64,000 bases of DNA from Glacieibacterium sp965200405 (GCF_965200405.1 NZ_OZ241356.1:2232001-2296000), one strand, 5' to 3'. Shown: positions 35,899 through 47,715, counted from the stretch's first letter. Numbers and translations: made by a program. Notes: a model not told the origin generated them from the sequence alone.

Positions 35899-36050
35899 GC
35901 CTGGCCGTTCCTCGTTCAGACGCTCTCTATCGTGTGCATACCAATACAACGACGCGACAACAGCGCGCGCAATTCACTCGTCGACAACGGAAACGAACCG
36001 TCGCCATCCAGGTCCCGGGCGCCGGCGGTCAGCCCGACGGATTTCGTCGA

Positions 36051-37502
36051 TCAGCGAAGGTGGAAGGTCACCGCGGCTTCTACGGCTCCGCCAAAGCCGC
36101 GGTCGGGGCGGGGGCGATCGTCCTGCAGGCGGCCGCCGAGGCTGAAGTCGGCGAACTTGGCGGGGACGACGACGCGCGCCTCCATATAGTTGATGGTCAC
36201 CGGGGCCGGGCTGACGATGTTGGCGGCGCCGGTCTGCAGGGTCGAGACCCGTGCGCGGTGCAGGCTGAGCGTATAGCTGCGGTCGTGCGCGTCGGTGACG
36301 TTGGCCTGCAGCGTCAGCAGCCGCGAGTCGCTGTCGAGGCTGAAGCCCAGTGTGCGGTCGCGGTAGCGCATGCCGTCGGGATAGCGGCTGTTGTTATAGC
36401 TGACGCCGTAGCCGACGTTGTTGAAGCTGAAGATGTCGCGGGTGGCGATGCTGCTGGTGTATTCGGTAGTCAGACGCGCCGTGTTGGCGCCGACCGGAAC
36501 CCATACGCTGGCACCGACCAGATGACTGGTGAACGAATGCGAGAACGGGTTGGTGTCCTCGTTCATGAACTGCGCGTAAATCTCGACCGGGTAGCCGCCG
36601 ATGCTGTTGCTGTAGCGGACGTCGATATTGCCCTGGTCGTTGCTGTCATTGACGTTCTTGTCGTTATTGCGGATGTCGAAGTAGGCCTTCAACGGGTTGC
36701 AGTCATGACCGCTGCCGCACAGCATCTGGGTCCGCGTCAGGCCGATCTCCAAGCCCTTTACCGGCGCGAAGGTAAAGCGGAACCCGTTGTAGGCGGTGTT
36801 GCCCGCCAGGCGAGGATCGTCGAGAATGCCGACGAAGAACTCCGCTCGCCACGGCCCGATCCAGCTCAGCAGCGGCGTTCCGAAGCGCTGCGGCGAACTG
36901 GTGGCGATGCCGATCTGCGGGATCGGCCGGGCATTGGTCGATGCGCTGAGCGCCGAAACCCAGCCGGGGCCCCACCAATGGTTGACATAGCCGCCATAGA
37001 CCATCGCGCCGCCGAACTGGTGCGCGATGTAGCTGCCGTCGAGATCGATCTTGGTGCCGCCGGCACGGGTGCTGTCGGTGATCGCCCCGGCCGCGATGTG
37101 CGTTGTCGTACCGCCGGCATTATATTCGAGAACGGCCTGCGCCTGCGCCTTGCCCTGGCCCTGTGCGTCGAAACCGCGGATCAGCGCCGGGCGGTTCGTC
37201 GCATCGACCACCGCGTCGACGTGCAGCGTGTCCTGCTCGGTCTCGTGCAACGCCCGGGCACGGACGCGTCGGGCGGCTTCCTGGATGAAGCGCGGCTGGC
37301 TGGCGAGCGCCGGGTTGTCGAGGGCGGCAGCCACGCCGCGCCACGGCAGCGGCCATTGCGTGCCCAGCGTCGTCAGGACACCAGCGTTGGTCAGCAGCGA
37401 TACGTCGGAGCGCAATTGTGCGTCCCCGGCTTCGGCCCAGGCCCCAGCGAGCGCCGGCGCGCCCGGCAGCAGAGGCAGCATGGCCACCAGCAGGTAGCGC
37501 AT
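36051..37502 (-). CDS. Wzi-like capsule assembly outer-membrane protein
   Basis: A 483-residue protein with a signal peptide (about residues 1-19, ending PALA) and a beta-barrel pattern. NHWWGPGWVSALSASTNARP and WRAEFFVG match the Wzi family (PF14052), outer-membrane lectin-like barrels that anchor capsular polysaccharide in enterobacteria. In sphingomonads the polymer would be another surface polysaccharide. ATG 37502 is used; a TTG 7 codons earlier is possible. No wza/wzb/wzc genes are next to it, so the polysaccharide locus is elsewhere. Confidence 0.8.
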   Translation of the reverse strand: MRYLLVAMLPLLPGAPALAGAWAEAGDAQLRSDVSLLTNAGVLTTLGTQWPLPWRGVAAALDNPALASQPRFIQEAARRVRARALHETEQDTLHVDAVVDATNRPALIRGFDAQGQGKAQAQAVLEYNAGGTTTHIAAGAITDSTRAGGTKIDLDGSYIAHQFGGAMVYGGYVNHWWGPGWVSALSASTNARPIPQIGIATSSPQRFGTPLLSWIGPWRAEFFVGILDDPRLAGNTAYNGFRFTFAPVKGLEIGLTRTQMLCGSGHDCNPLKAYFDIRNNDKNVNDSNDQGNIDVRYSNSIGGYPVEIYAQFMNEDTNPFSHSFTSHLVGASVWVPVGANTARLTTEYTSSIATRDIFSFNNVGYGVSYNNSRYPDGMRYRDRTLGFSLDSDSRLLTLQANVTDAHDRSYTLSLHRARVSTLQTGAANIVSPAPVTINYMEARVVVPAKFADFSLGGRLQDDRPRPDRGFGGAVEAAVTFHLR

Positions 37503-37602
37503 TTTCAGCAGATTACGCGGCAAGTCTGGTCTCCCGGCGCCGATGCGCCCGATGCGGCGCCTCGTTAGCTCGCTACGGAGACGGACTCAACCGCGGCGGG
37601 CC

Positions 37603-38145
37603 TCAGCGCCGCGGTGCAAAGCCCGGCATCACCGGTGGCGGCGCGCGGTTACGGTCGCGACGCGGCAGCTGCGCCTGGTAGGCGATGGCGCAATGCTCGG
37701 TGCAATAGGGGAAGCTCGCCTGTGAAGGCTTGCCGCAGAAGTGGAAATCCGGCTCGCCGGGATGCCCGATCGGCCATTTGCAGACCTTCTCCGACAGGTC
37801 GAGCAGCGTCGTCTTGGCCGGCTTGGCCGGCGGGGCGGGGCGGACGATCTTGCGGACCGGCGGGACGGGGGCAGGGCGGGCGGCGACGGGCTCGACCGGC
37901 GCAGTCGCCTCGGCGACGGGTGCGGCTGCCGGCTCGGCGACCGACTCCTCGAGCACCGCGGCGATCGTCGCCTCGCCACCGGCGCGCACCGGCGACGGGC
38001 GCGACTTCAGGCCGAGGCGGTGCGCCTTGCCGATCACTGCGTTACGACTGACACCCTCGCCGAGAACTTCGGCGATCTGGCTCGCGGTGAGCCCGGACTC
38101 CCAGCTGGTGCGGAGCAGTTCGATACGGGCGTCGGTCCACGACAT
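37603..38145 (-). CDS. gcrA: Cell cycle regulator GcrA
   Basis: GcrA binds sigma70-RNA polymerase and activates promoters carrying CcrM-methylated GANTC sites, driving the alphaproteobacterial cell cycle. The 180-residue protein begins MSWTDARIELLR, with an HTH (SASQIAE-like TASQIAEVLGE then SRNAVIGKAHRLGL), a Pro/Ala-rich linker (about residues 60-112), and a C-terminal sigma-binding domain with CKWPIGHPGEPDFHFCG and PYCTEHC, typical of the family. It is divergent from the ABC-2 permease gene (71-base gap). Confidence 0.95.
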   Translation of the reverse strand: MSWTDARIELLRTSWESGLTASQIAEVLGEGVSRNAVIGKAHRLGLKSRPSPVRAGGEATIAAVLEESVAEPAAAPVAEATAPVEPVAARPAPVPPVRKIVRPAPPAKPAKTTLLDLSEKVCKWPIGHPGEPDFHFCGKPSQASFPYCTEHCAIAYQAQLPRRDRNRAPPPVMPGFAPRR

Positions 38146-38216
38146 GGGCGGTCTATCCTTAGGTGCGTCGGCTGAACTGCTTGCAGCGATGCGGTGCGCG
38201 GGGGTAGGACGCTCGC

Positions 38217-39056
38217 ATGCTCGACAAGACCGCCCAACTGCCGCTGAGTAGCGGCCATGCCGAACCGGGTGTGGTGATTATCCACTCGGTCAACTGGCAG
38301 GGCCTGAAGACGCTCTATCTGAAGGAGGTGCGCCGGTTTTTCAAGGTGCAGCTTCAGACCGTCTGGGCACCGGCGATCACGACGTTGATGTTCCTGGTGA
38401 TTTTCGCGGTCGCCATGACCCGCTCGCGGCCGACGGTGCTGGGCGTGCCCTATGCCGATTTCCTCGGGCCGGGGCTGATCGTCATGGGTATGATCCAGAA
38501 CGCCTTCGCCAACACCTCCTCGTCGCTGCTGATCGCCAAGATCCAGGGCACCATCGTCGACGTGCTGATGCCGCCGCTGTCGACCACCGAATTGCTGGTG
38601 TCCTGGGTCGGCAGCGCGGTGACGCGCGCCTGGCTGGTCGGCCTGGCGGTGTGGCTGGCGATGCTGCTCGCGCCCGGCGTCGACGTACCGATCCGCTATC
38701 CGCTGGTGGTGCTGTACTTCGGCACGATGGGCGCGATCATGCTGGCGCTACTCGGCATCCTGACCGGTATCTGGGCCGACAAGTTCGACCATGCCGCCGC
38801 AGTGACCAACTTCGTCATCCAGCCGCTGACGCTGCTGTCGGGCACCTTCTACGCCATCGACAAGGTCAGCCCGGCGATGCGCGCGGTCAGCCATGCCAAC
38901 CCGTTCTTCTACATCATCGACGGCTTCCGCTACGGCTTCCTCGGCGTGTCCGACGGGCTGGCGGTGCAGGGCGCGGTGATGCTGCTGGTCGTCGACCTGG
39001 CGCTGTGGCTGCTGTGCTTCCGCCTGCTCAAGAGCGGATGGCGGCTGCGCGCCTGA
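38217..39056 (+). CDS. ABC-2 type transporter permease
   Basis: A 279-residue inner-membrane permease with six hydrophobic segments. Marks include LYLKEVRRFFKVQLQTVWAP at the N-terminus, FLGPGLIVMGMIQNAF, and PLTLLSGTFYAIDKV, a segment close to the ABC-2 signature of YadH/NodJ-type exporters. Such permeases need an ATP-binding partner, but none is adjacent: the next gene, overlapping by 19 bases, encodes a hydrolase. The substrate is unknown; lipids, polysaccharides or drugs are possible. Confidence 0.85.
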   Translation: MLDKTAQLPLSSGHAEPGVVIIHSVNWQGLKTLYLKEVRRFFKVQLQTVWAPAITTLMFLVIFAVAMTRSRPTVLGVPYADFLGPGLIVMGMIQNAFANTSSSLLIAKIQGTIVDVLMPPLSTTELLVSWVGSAVTRAWLVGLAVWLAMLLAPGVDVPIRYPLVVLYFGTMGAIMLALLGILTGIWADKFDHAAAVTNFVIQPLTLLSGTFYAIDKVSPAMRAVSHANPFFYIIDGFRYGFLGVSDGLAVQGAVMLLVVDLALWLLCFRLLKSGWRLRA

Positions 39057-39961
39057 TCCTGCTGGCGCTACTGGCGGCGGCGGCTCCGGCTGCCGCGCCG
39101 TGGGAAGCGCCGCAGCAGTTGGTCAAGCTCGCCGACGGGCGCCGGCTCAACCTGTACTGCACCGGGCAGGGCAGCCCGACCGTGATCTTCGAGTCGGGGT
39201 TCGGCGGGACGATCTGGACCTGGGCGAGGACCCAGCCGCTGGTTGCCGCCACCAATCGCGCCTGCGCCTATGACCGCGCCGGGCTGGGGTTCAGCGATCC
39301 CGGTCCGATGCCGCGCGACGGCGCCGCGACCGCTGCCGACCTTGCCCAGCTCCTCGCCGCCGCGCGCATCGCACCGCCATATGTGCTGGTCGGCCATTCC
39401 GCCGGGGCGATGTCGATGCGCCTGTTCGCCGATGCCCATCCGCGCGAGGTCGCCGGCATGGTGCTGGTCGATCCGTCGATCGAGGGCCAGTTCGATGGGC
39501 AGGAGGCTGCCGTCGCCACCCGCGTCGCACGCTACGAAGTCTGCGCTGTCGCCGCCGAAGCCCGCGGCTTGCCCTCGACCGAGCCCGGCCTGCGCCACTG
39601 CGACTTCAAGCCGATCGCCCGCCTGTCGGCGCAGATGAACGCCAACTTCGCCGCGGAGCGCCTGAACCCGAGCTATTGGCGCACCCAGGCGAGCGAATAT
39701 GCGAGCATCGCAGGCGCAACCAGCGCTGAACTGCGCCGCGGCCGCCAGAGCTATGGCGACCTACCGCTGGTCGTCCTGACTGCCGGGCAAAGCGCCGCTA
39801 CCTCGCCGGGCTGGGTCGCCGCGCACGTCGCGCTGGCCGCCCGCTCGACCCGGGGCGAGCAGCGCACGATCGCGGGCGCCTCGCACAACATCATGAACGA
39901 CGACCCCGCCGCCGTCGCGACCGCGATACGCGACGTCAGCGGCGCCCCGCGTAGCCCTTAG
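39038..39961 (+). CDS. Alpha/beta hydrolase, secreted
   Basis: A 307-residue hydrolase with an Ala/Leu-rich signal peptide (about residues 1-20). The core has GSPTVIFESGFGGT (oxyanion region), CAYDRAGLGFSDPG, the nucleophile elbow GHSAGAMSMRLFA, MVLVDPSIEGQ and a late His in AGASHNIMNDDP. It is an esterase or lipase-like enzyme of unknown substrate, probably periplasmic. It begins inside the permease gene, which implies translational coupling. Its 3' end overlaps the mfd coding end by 26 bases on the opposite strand. Confidence 0.8.
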   Translation: MAAARLILLALLAAAAPAAAPWEAPQQLVKLADGRRLNLYCTGQGSPTVIFESGFGGTIWTWARTQPLVAATNRACAYDRAGLGFSDPGPMPRDGAATAADLAQLLAAARIAPPYVLVGHSAGAMSMRLFADAHPREVAGMVLVDPSIEGQFDGQEAAVATRVARYEVCAVAAEARGLPSTEPGLRHCDFKPIARLSAQMNANFAAERLNPSYWRTQASEYASIAGATSAELRRGRQSYGDLPLVVLTAGQSAATSPGWVAAHVALAARSTRGEQRTIAGASHNIMNDDPAAVATAIRDVSGAPRSP

Positions 39962-42900
39962 ACCGGAACACCGAAGGCCGCATCGGCAACGGCTTGGCGA
40001 CCGGCGGCACCGGCTTTGGCTCGATCACCGCCGGCCCTTTGCCGACGATCGGCTTGACCACCGCGCCCGATGCCAACTTGGCCAGCGCTCGCGCCAGCCC
40101 CAGCGAACCCTTGAGCCGTGACCGCACGTCGCCCCAGTCGCCGCCGATATACAGCTTGTTGTCCGGTCGCAGCTTGGCCCGCGTGCCAAGCCGGTGGATG
40201 TAGTCGAGCAGCGCCTGCGGCTCGGCAAAGCTGTCGTTCTGGAAGGTGATCAGCGCACCCTTTTGCCCGGCCTCCAGCTTTGCCACCCGCGCCTGCAGGC
40301 AGAATTGCTTGATCTCGATGACCTGCACCAGGTTCGACACCTCCTCGGGCAGCGGCCCGAAGCGGTCGATGAGTTCCGCCGCAAAACCGTCGACCTGCGA
40401 GCGGTCCGCCAGCTCGTTCATCCGCCGGTACAGCGCCATCCGCAGGTTGAGGTCGGGGACATAATCCTCCGGGATCAGGATCGGCGCATCGACGGTGATC
40501 GACGGCGAGAAGGTCTCCGGCGGCGGCTTGACCCCCGCCGCACCGGCGCGCGCCTCCAGGATCGCATCCTCCAGCATCGACTGGTACAGTTCGAAGCCGA
40601 TCTCGCGGATATGCCCCGACTGCTCGTCGCCCAGCAAATTGCCCGCGCCGCGAATGTCGAGGTCGTGGCTCGCCAGCTGGAACCCCGCCCCGAGCGAATC
40701 GAGCGTCGACAGTACGTGCAGGCGTTTCTCCGCCGTCTCGGTGATCTGCAGGTCCGCCGGCGTCGTCATGTACGCATAGGCACGGACCTTGGCCCGCCCG
40801 ACGCGCCCGCGCAGCTGGTAAAGCTGTGCCAAGCCGAACCGGTCGGCACGGTGCACGATCAGCGTGTTGGCGGAGGGAATGTCCAGTCCGCTCTCGATGA
40901 TCGTTGTCGACAGCAGCACGTCGTAGCGCCGGTCGTAAAAGGCGCTCATCCGCTCCTCGACCTCGGTCGGCGACATCTGGCCGTGCGCGGTGACGAAGGT
41001 CACCTCGGGGACGTTATCCCTTAGGAATTGCTCGATATCCGCCAGGTCGGCGATGCGCGGCGTGACGAAGAAGCTCTGCCCGCCGCGATAATGCTCGCGC
41101 AGCAGCGCCTCGCGCATGACCACCTCGTCCCACGGCATGACGTAGGTCCGCACGGCCAGCCGATCGACCGGCGGCGTCGCGATGATCGACAGCTCGCGCA
41201 GGCCGGTCAGCGCCATCTGCAGCGTCCGCGGGATCGGCGTCGCGGTCAGCGTCAGGACATGGACATCGGTCTTGAGGTTCTTCAGCCGTTCCTTGGCCGT
41301 CACGCCGAAGCGCTGCTCCTCGTCGACGATGACCAGCCCGAGACGCTTGAACTCGACCGATTTCGCCAGGATCGCGTGCGTCCCGACGATGATGTCGACG
41401 GTGCCGTCGGCCAGCCCCTCGCGCGCCAGCTTGGCGTCGCCTGCGGTGACCAGCCGCGACAGCTGTCGCACCTCGATTGGCAGATGCGCGAAACGCTCAC
41501 GGAAGCCGGCGTAATGCTGGCGCGCCAGCAGCGTCGTCGGGCAGACGATGGCGACCTGCATCCCCGACATCGCGCCCGCGTACGCCGCGCGCAACGCCAC
41601 CTCGGTCTTGCCGAAGCCGACGTCGCCGCAGACCAGCCGGTCCATTGGCGAACCGCTCGCCAGATCGCCGAGCACGTCGTCGATGGCGCGCTGCTGGTCC
41701 TCGGTCTCGGAATAGGGGAAGCGGTCGGCGAACTCGGCATAGCCCTGCGCATCGGGGATCGCGGCATCGGCCTCGCGCAGCGCCCGGGCGGCGGCGGTCG
41801 CCATCAGCTCGCCCGCGATCTCGCGGATGCGGTCCTTCATGCGGCCCTTGCGCGCCTGCCACGCGACGCCGCCGAGCCGGTCGAGCGCGACGCCATCGGA
41901 GTCCGAGCCATAGCGCGTCAGCACGTCGATATTCTCGACCGGCACGTACAGTTTCGAGCCGCCGTCGTAGGTCAGCATGACGCAGTCGTGCGGCGCCTTG
42001 CCGATATCGACCGCGACCAGACCCTCGTATCGCCCGACGCCGTGGTCGTTGTGGACCAGCAGGTCGCCCGGCGTCAGCATCGCCAGTTCGGCGAGGAACG
42101 CGTCGGCCTTCTTCGCCGACTTGCGGCGACGCACCAGCCGGTCGCCGAGCATGTCCTGCTCGGTCAGCACCGCGATATCGTCCTGGGTAAAGCCGTGGTC
42201 GAGCGCGACGACGGTCAGCGCGACATTGCCCTTGGCGGCCTCGCCCAGCGCCTCCTGCCACGAGTCCGCCAGCGCGATCTTCTTTACGCCGTGATCGGCC
42301 AGCAGCCCGCTCAGCCGCTCGCGCGAGCCGATCGAGTAGCTGGCAAGGATGACGCGTGTTTTGGCCTTGCGCAGCGCGTCGATATGGCCCTGCACCGCCT
42401 CATAGACATTGGTCCCGGCGGTCCGCTCCGGCGTGAAGTCGCGTGGCGCCAACGCCCCGCAGTCGATGGTATCGCGCGTCCCGTCGGGCACGCCGAACGG
42501 CGAGGTGATATGCGCCTTGGTCGCCACCAGCTTCGCCGCCCATTCCTCGGGCGACAGGTACAGCGCGGTCGTGGCGAGTGGCCGATAGCTGCCCTTCTTC
42601 GCCGTCAGCGCCGCCTTGCGGTTGTCGAAATAGTCGGAGATCGCCTCGAAGCGTGCACCCGCCGCGGCCTCGCTGCCGGCGTCGCGGACGATGACCGTGT
42701 CCTTGTCGAGATAGTCGAACACCGTCGACAACTCGGGCTCGAACAGCGGCAGCCAGTGCTCCATGCCGGCCAGACGCCGGCCGTTGCTGACCGCCTCGTA
42801 TAGCGGGTCGCCGGTCGCGGTGGCGCCGAACTCGGACAGGTAGCCGCGACGGAAGCTGGCGATACGGTCGGGGTTGAGCAGCACCTCGCTGACCGGCAGC

Positions 42901-43532
42901 AGGGTAAAGCCCTCAGATGCCATGATGGTGCGCTGGGTCGACGGGTCGAAGCGCCGGACGGTCTCGATCTCGTCGCCGAAGAAGTCGAGGCGCAGCGCGT
43001 CGGACGCACCCGCCGGATACAGGTCGAGCAGGCTGCCGCGGATCGCATATTCGCCCGCGTCGACGACGGTGTCGGTGCGGACATAGCCGTTGGCGGACAG
43101 GATCGCCGCCAGCTTGTCGCGGTCGAAACGCGCGCCGGGCTTGATCAGTGCGGTCAGCTCGCGGATGCGCTGCGGGCCGATGGTCCGCTGCAGCATCGCG
43201 TTCACAGTGGTGACCAGCAGCTGCGCGCGGGTGGTGGGCGCCGCCAGCGCCGCGAGCGCTGCCAGCCGGTCGCTGGCGACGCGCAGGCTCGGCGAGGCGC
43301 GGTCGTAGGGCAGGCAGTCCCACGCCGGCAGGTACACCGTTTCCAATTCGGGCGCGAAGAAGTGCGCCGTGTCCATCATCGTCCGCGCGCCCGCATCGTC
43401 CGAGGCGACGAACACCGCGCGACCCTTGGCGGCGCGCGCGATGTCGGCGACCAGCCACGCCAGATAGCCGCCGGGAGCGCCCGCCAAGGTCAGCGGGCGC
43501 GAGGACGCGACGACGTGTTTGACTTCGATCAA
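39936..43532 (-). CDS. mfd: Transcription-repair coupling factor Mfd
   Basis: Mfd removes RNA polymerase stalled at DNA lesions and recruits UvrA. The 1198-residue protein has the UvrB-like N-terminal module (IRGSLLDLYP with LRLDFFGDEI; the Arg, Arg and Phe that correspond to E. coli R165, R181 and F185 are all present), the polymerase-interaction domain (PGDLLVHNDHGVGRYEGL), the RecG-like translocase with Walker A GDVGFGKTE and DEEQRF, the TRG region, and a C-terminal D7 domain. TTG at 43532 gives TTGA overlap with the sdhE stop. It overlaps the hydrolase gene by 26 bases at its 3' end. Confidence 0.97.
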   Translation of the reverse strand: MIEVKHVVASSRPLTLAGAPGGYLAWLVADIARAAKGRAVFVASDDAGARTMMDTAHFFAPELETVYLPAWDCLPYDRASPSLRVASDRLAALAALAAPTTRAQLLVTTVNAMLQRTIGPQRIRELTALIKPGARFDRDKLAAILSANGYVRTDTVVDAGEYAIRGSLLDLYPAGASDALRLDFFGDEIETVRRFDPSTQRTIMASEGFTLLPVSEVLLNPDRIASFRRGYLSEFGATATGDPLYEAVSNGRRLAGMEHWLPLFEPELSTVFDYLDKDTVIVRDAGSEAAAGARFEAISDYFDNRKAALTAKKGSYRPLATTALYLSPEEWAAKLVATKAHITSPFGVPDGTRDTIDCGALAPRDFTPERTAGTNVYEAVQGHIDALRKAKTRVILASYSIGSRERLSGLLADHGVKKIALADSWQEALGEAAKGNVALTVVALDHGFTQDDIAVLTEQDMLGDRLVRRRKSAKKADAFLAELAMLTPGDLLVHNDHGVGRYEGLVAVDIGKAPHDCVMLTYDGGSKLYVPVENIDVLTRYGSDSDGVALDRLGGVAWQARKGRMKDRIREIAGELMATAAARALREADAAIPDAQGYAEFADRFPYSETEDQQRAIDDVLGDLASGSPMDRLVCGDVGFGKTEVALRAAYAGAMSGMQVAIVCPTTLLARQHYAGFRERFAHLPIEVRQLSRLVTAGDAKLAREGLADGTVDIIVGTHAILAKSVEFKRLGLVIVDEEQRFGVTAKERLKNLKTDVHVLTLTATPIPRTLQMALTGLRELSIIATPPVDRLAVRTYVMPWDEVVMREALLREHYRGGQSFFVTPRIADLADIEQFLRDNVPEVTFVTAHGQMSPTEVEERMSAFYDRRYDVLLSTTIIESGLDIPSANTLIVHRADRFGLAQLYQLRGRVGRAKVRAYAYMTTPADLQITETAEKRLHVLSTLDSLGAGFQLASHDLDIRGAGNLLGDEQSGHIREIGFELYQSMLEDAILEARAGAAGVKPPPETFSPSITVDAPILIPEDYVPDLNLRMALYRRMNELADRSQVDGFAAELIDRFGPLPEEVSNLVQVIEIKQFCLQARVAKLEAGQKGALITFQNDSFAEPQALLDYIHRLGTRAKLRPDNKLYIGGDWGDVRSRLKGSLGLARALAKLASGAVVKPIVGKGPAVIEPKPVPPVAKPLPMRPSVFRSKGYAGRR

Positions 43533-43798
43533 CGCATCACTTTCGAGACATAATCGAGCTTGAGCAGCGCATCGAGTTGCGGACCGTGATAGCGCGGCGG
43601 CGCGATCTCGGTGCCGATCGCCCAGGCCATGACGTCGACGTCGATTTCCTCCAGCAACGCCTCGAACCAGCCGAGCTGGTCGGCGTCCCAGGTCTCGACA
43701 TAACGGTCGCTGAACCCGCCGATCATCAGGTCCGCCTCACGCGTGCCCCGATGCCAGGCGCGGAACTTGGCGCGGCGGCGGCGGAAATCCAGGGTCAT
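43529..43798 (-). CDS. sdhE: Succinate dehydrogenase assembly factor SdhE
   Basis: An 89-residue protein of the SdhE/DUF339 family that helps attach FAD to succinate dehydrogenase. It contains RRRRAKFRAWHRGTREADLMIGGF, with the RGTRE core of the FAD-transfer motif, and a WFEALLEEID region. Its stop overlaps the mfd start, so mfd translation follows it; sdhE-mfd pairs are common in alphaproteobacteria. It diverges from recG across 73 bases. The ATG at 43798 fits the family length. Confidence 0.92.
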   Translation of the reverse strand: MTLDFRRRRAKFRAWHRGTREADLMIGGFSDRYVETWDADQLGWFEALLEEIDVDVMAWAIGTEIAPPRYHGPQLDALLKLDYVSKVMR

Positions 43799-43871
43799 GC
43801 GGGCTCCAAATAGCGATAGCCGCGACGCCCGTAGTGCGGGCGCGCGGCGGCGTGTAAGGATGTAGATAGAG

Positions 43872-45935
<2,064 letters not shown>

Positions 45936-45954
45936 GCGCCTAGTCGCGGCGGCG

Positions 45955-46476
45955 ATGCTCCTGCGTTTTACCGTTCTCCTGATGATTGCCGTGCCGCTGT
46001 CGTCGATCGCCCCGCCGGCGGCCGCGTCGCCGCCGACATGGGCGATGCCGCTGCTCTCCGATGCGCTGGCCGCTCACCAATCCGGTCGCTTCACCCAGGC
46101 TGCGCATAATTTCCGCCGGCTCGCCGGACAGGGCTCCGCGGTTGCCGAGACGATGCTCGGCGTCATGGCGTCGCGCGGGCAGGGCATGGCGCGCGATCCT
46201 GCGACGGCCGCGACCTGGTGGCTGCGTGCCGCCCGGCGCGGCTATCCCCCGGCCCAGCTGGCGCTTGCCCGGGCCTGTGCCGAGGGCAGCGGCATCGCGC
46301 GAGATCGTGGTTCCGCCTGGGTCTGGGCGCGCCTGGCAGCGAACCGCGGTGACGCTCCGACCGCTGCCAAGGCCACGGCGCTCGCAACCCGGCTGGCGCG
46401 AGAGTTCGACGCCCCGACGCTGACGCTGCTAGACCAGCGCCTGCAGCAATGGCGTCCGTGGGCGACGCTGGAGTAG
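45955..46476 (+). CDS. Secreted Sel1-repeat protein
   Basis: A 173-residue protein with a signal peptide (about residues 1-24) and two Sel1-type helical repeats of about 36 residues: one with ETMLGVMASRGQGMARD and AATWWLRAARRG, the next with AQLALARACAEGSGIARD and AWVWARLAANRG. Sel1 proteins are solenoid adapters in envelope or signalling complexes. It starts 19 bases after recG and converges with tyrS (7-base gap). Specific partner unknown. Confidence 0.75.
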   Translation: MLLRFTVLLMIAVPLSSIAPPAAASPPTWAMPLLSDALAAHQSGRFTQAAHNFRRLAGQGSAVAETMLGVMASRGQGMARDPATAATWWLRAARRGYPPAQLALARACAEGSGIARDRGSAWVWARLAANRGDAPTAAKATALATRLAREFDAPTLTLLDQRLQQWRPWATLE

Positions 46477-46483
46477 CGGGCTT

Positions 46484-47698
46484 TTAGCCTGCCACCAAGA
46501 TCCCGTGGCGCTTCTTGCCCGCCGAGATCCGTGCTCCCGCCTCGACCATCGCCGCTTCGTCGTTGACCGCAGCGCCCTCGATCCGCGCCCCGCCACCGGC
46601 GACCAGCCGCCGAGCTTCGCCTTTCGACGCGGCGAAACCCAAACCGACTAGCGCATCGAGCAGGGTCACTGGGCCGCTGACCGCAAAGCTGGGCAAATCG
46701 TCCCCCGCGCCGCCCGCCTCGAACGTCGCTGCGGCAGTCGCGCTGGCGCCTGCCGCAGCCTCGGCACCCCGGCACAGCGCCGTCGCGGCATCGGCAAGCA
46801 CGGCCTTCGCCGCATTGATCTCCGACCCCGGCAGAGCCTCCAGCCTCGCGATTTCGTCCAGCGGCAGGTCCGTGAAGATGCGCAGGAACTTCCCGACATC
46901 GGCGTCGTGCGTGTTCCGCCAGAACTGCCAATAGTCATACGCCGGCAGCGAATCTTCGTGCAGCCAAACTGCGCCTGCCGCGGTCTTGCCCATCTTGGCG
47001 CCGTCGGCAGTCGTGATCAGCGGCGTCGTCAGGCCATAGGCCGGCTTGCTGTCGACACGGCGGATCAGGTCGGTGCCGTTGACGATATTGCCCCACTGGT
47101 CCGACCCGCCCATCTGTAGCGTGCAGCCGACCCGGCGTGACAGCTCAAGGTAATCATACGCCTGCAGGATCATGTAGTTGAATTCGAGGAAGCTCAGCGG
47201 CTGCTCCCGGTCGAGCCGCAGCCGCACCGAATCGAAGGTCAGCATGCGGTTAATCGAGAAATGCCGCCCGATGTCGCGCAGGAACGGGATATACGCCAAG
47301 CCGTCGAGCCAGTCGGCATTGTCGACCATCACCGCGTCGCTAGGCCCGTCGCCAAAGGTCAGGAAGCGTTCGAAGATCCGCTTGATACTGGCCATGTTGG
47401 CGGCGATCCGCGCATCGTCGAGCAGCTGCCGACCGGCGTCCTTGCCGGAAGGATCACCGACCTTGGTGGTGCCGCCGCCGAGCAGAACGACCGGCTTGTG
47501 CCCTGCCTGCTGCAGCCGCCGCAGCATCATGATCGACACCAAATTGCCGATATGGAGTGACGGCGCGGTGCAGTCGTAGCCGACATAGGCGGTCACCACG
47601 CCGCTGCTGGCCGCATCATCGAGCGCCACGGCGTCGGTGATCTGGTGGATGTAGCCGCGTTCGTCTAGCACGCGGAGGAAGTCGGATTTGTAGGTCAT
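46484..47698 (-). CDS. tyrS: Tyrosyl-tRNA synthetase
   Basis: Charges tRNA-Tyr with tyrosine. The 404-residue class I enzyme shows VAYVGYDCTAPSLHIGNL-type N-terminal region with the HIGN motif, VLLGGGTTKVGDPSGKD, QAYDYLEL, MGGSDQWGNIVNG and KMGKTA, which replaces KMSKS. The C-terminal S4 RNA-binding domain (about 340-400) includes EARRLVAGGGARI. It is divergent from anmK (17-base gap), a common sphingomonad layout. Confidence 0.97.
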   Translation of the reverse strand: MTYKSDFLRVLDERGYIHQITDAVALDDAASSGVVTAYVGYDCTAPSLHIGNLVSIMMLRRLQQAGHKPVVLLGGGTTKVGDPSGKDAGRQLLDDARIAANMASIKRIFERFLTFGDGPSDAVMVDNADWLDGLAYIPFLRDIGRHFSINRMLTFDSVRLRLDREQPLSFLEFNYMILQAYDYLELSRRVGCTLQMGGSDQWGNIVNGTDLIRRVDSKPAYGLTTPLITTADGAKMGKTAAGAVWLHEDSLPAYDYWQFWRNTHDADVGKFLRIFTDLPLDEIARLEALPGSEINAAKAVLADAATALCRGAEAAAGASATAAATFEAGGAGDDLPSFAVSGPVTLLDALVGLGFAASKGEARRLVAGGGARIEGAAVNDEAAMVEAGARISAGKKRHGILVAG

Positions 47699-47715
47699 GG
47701 CGGAGGCTGCCTAGC

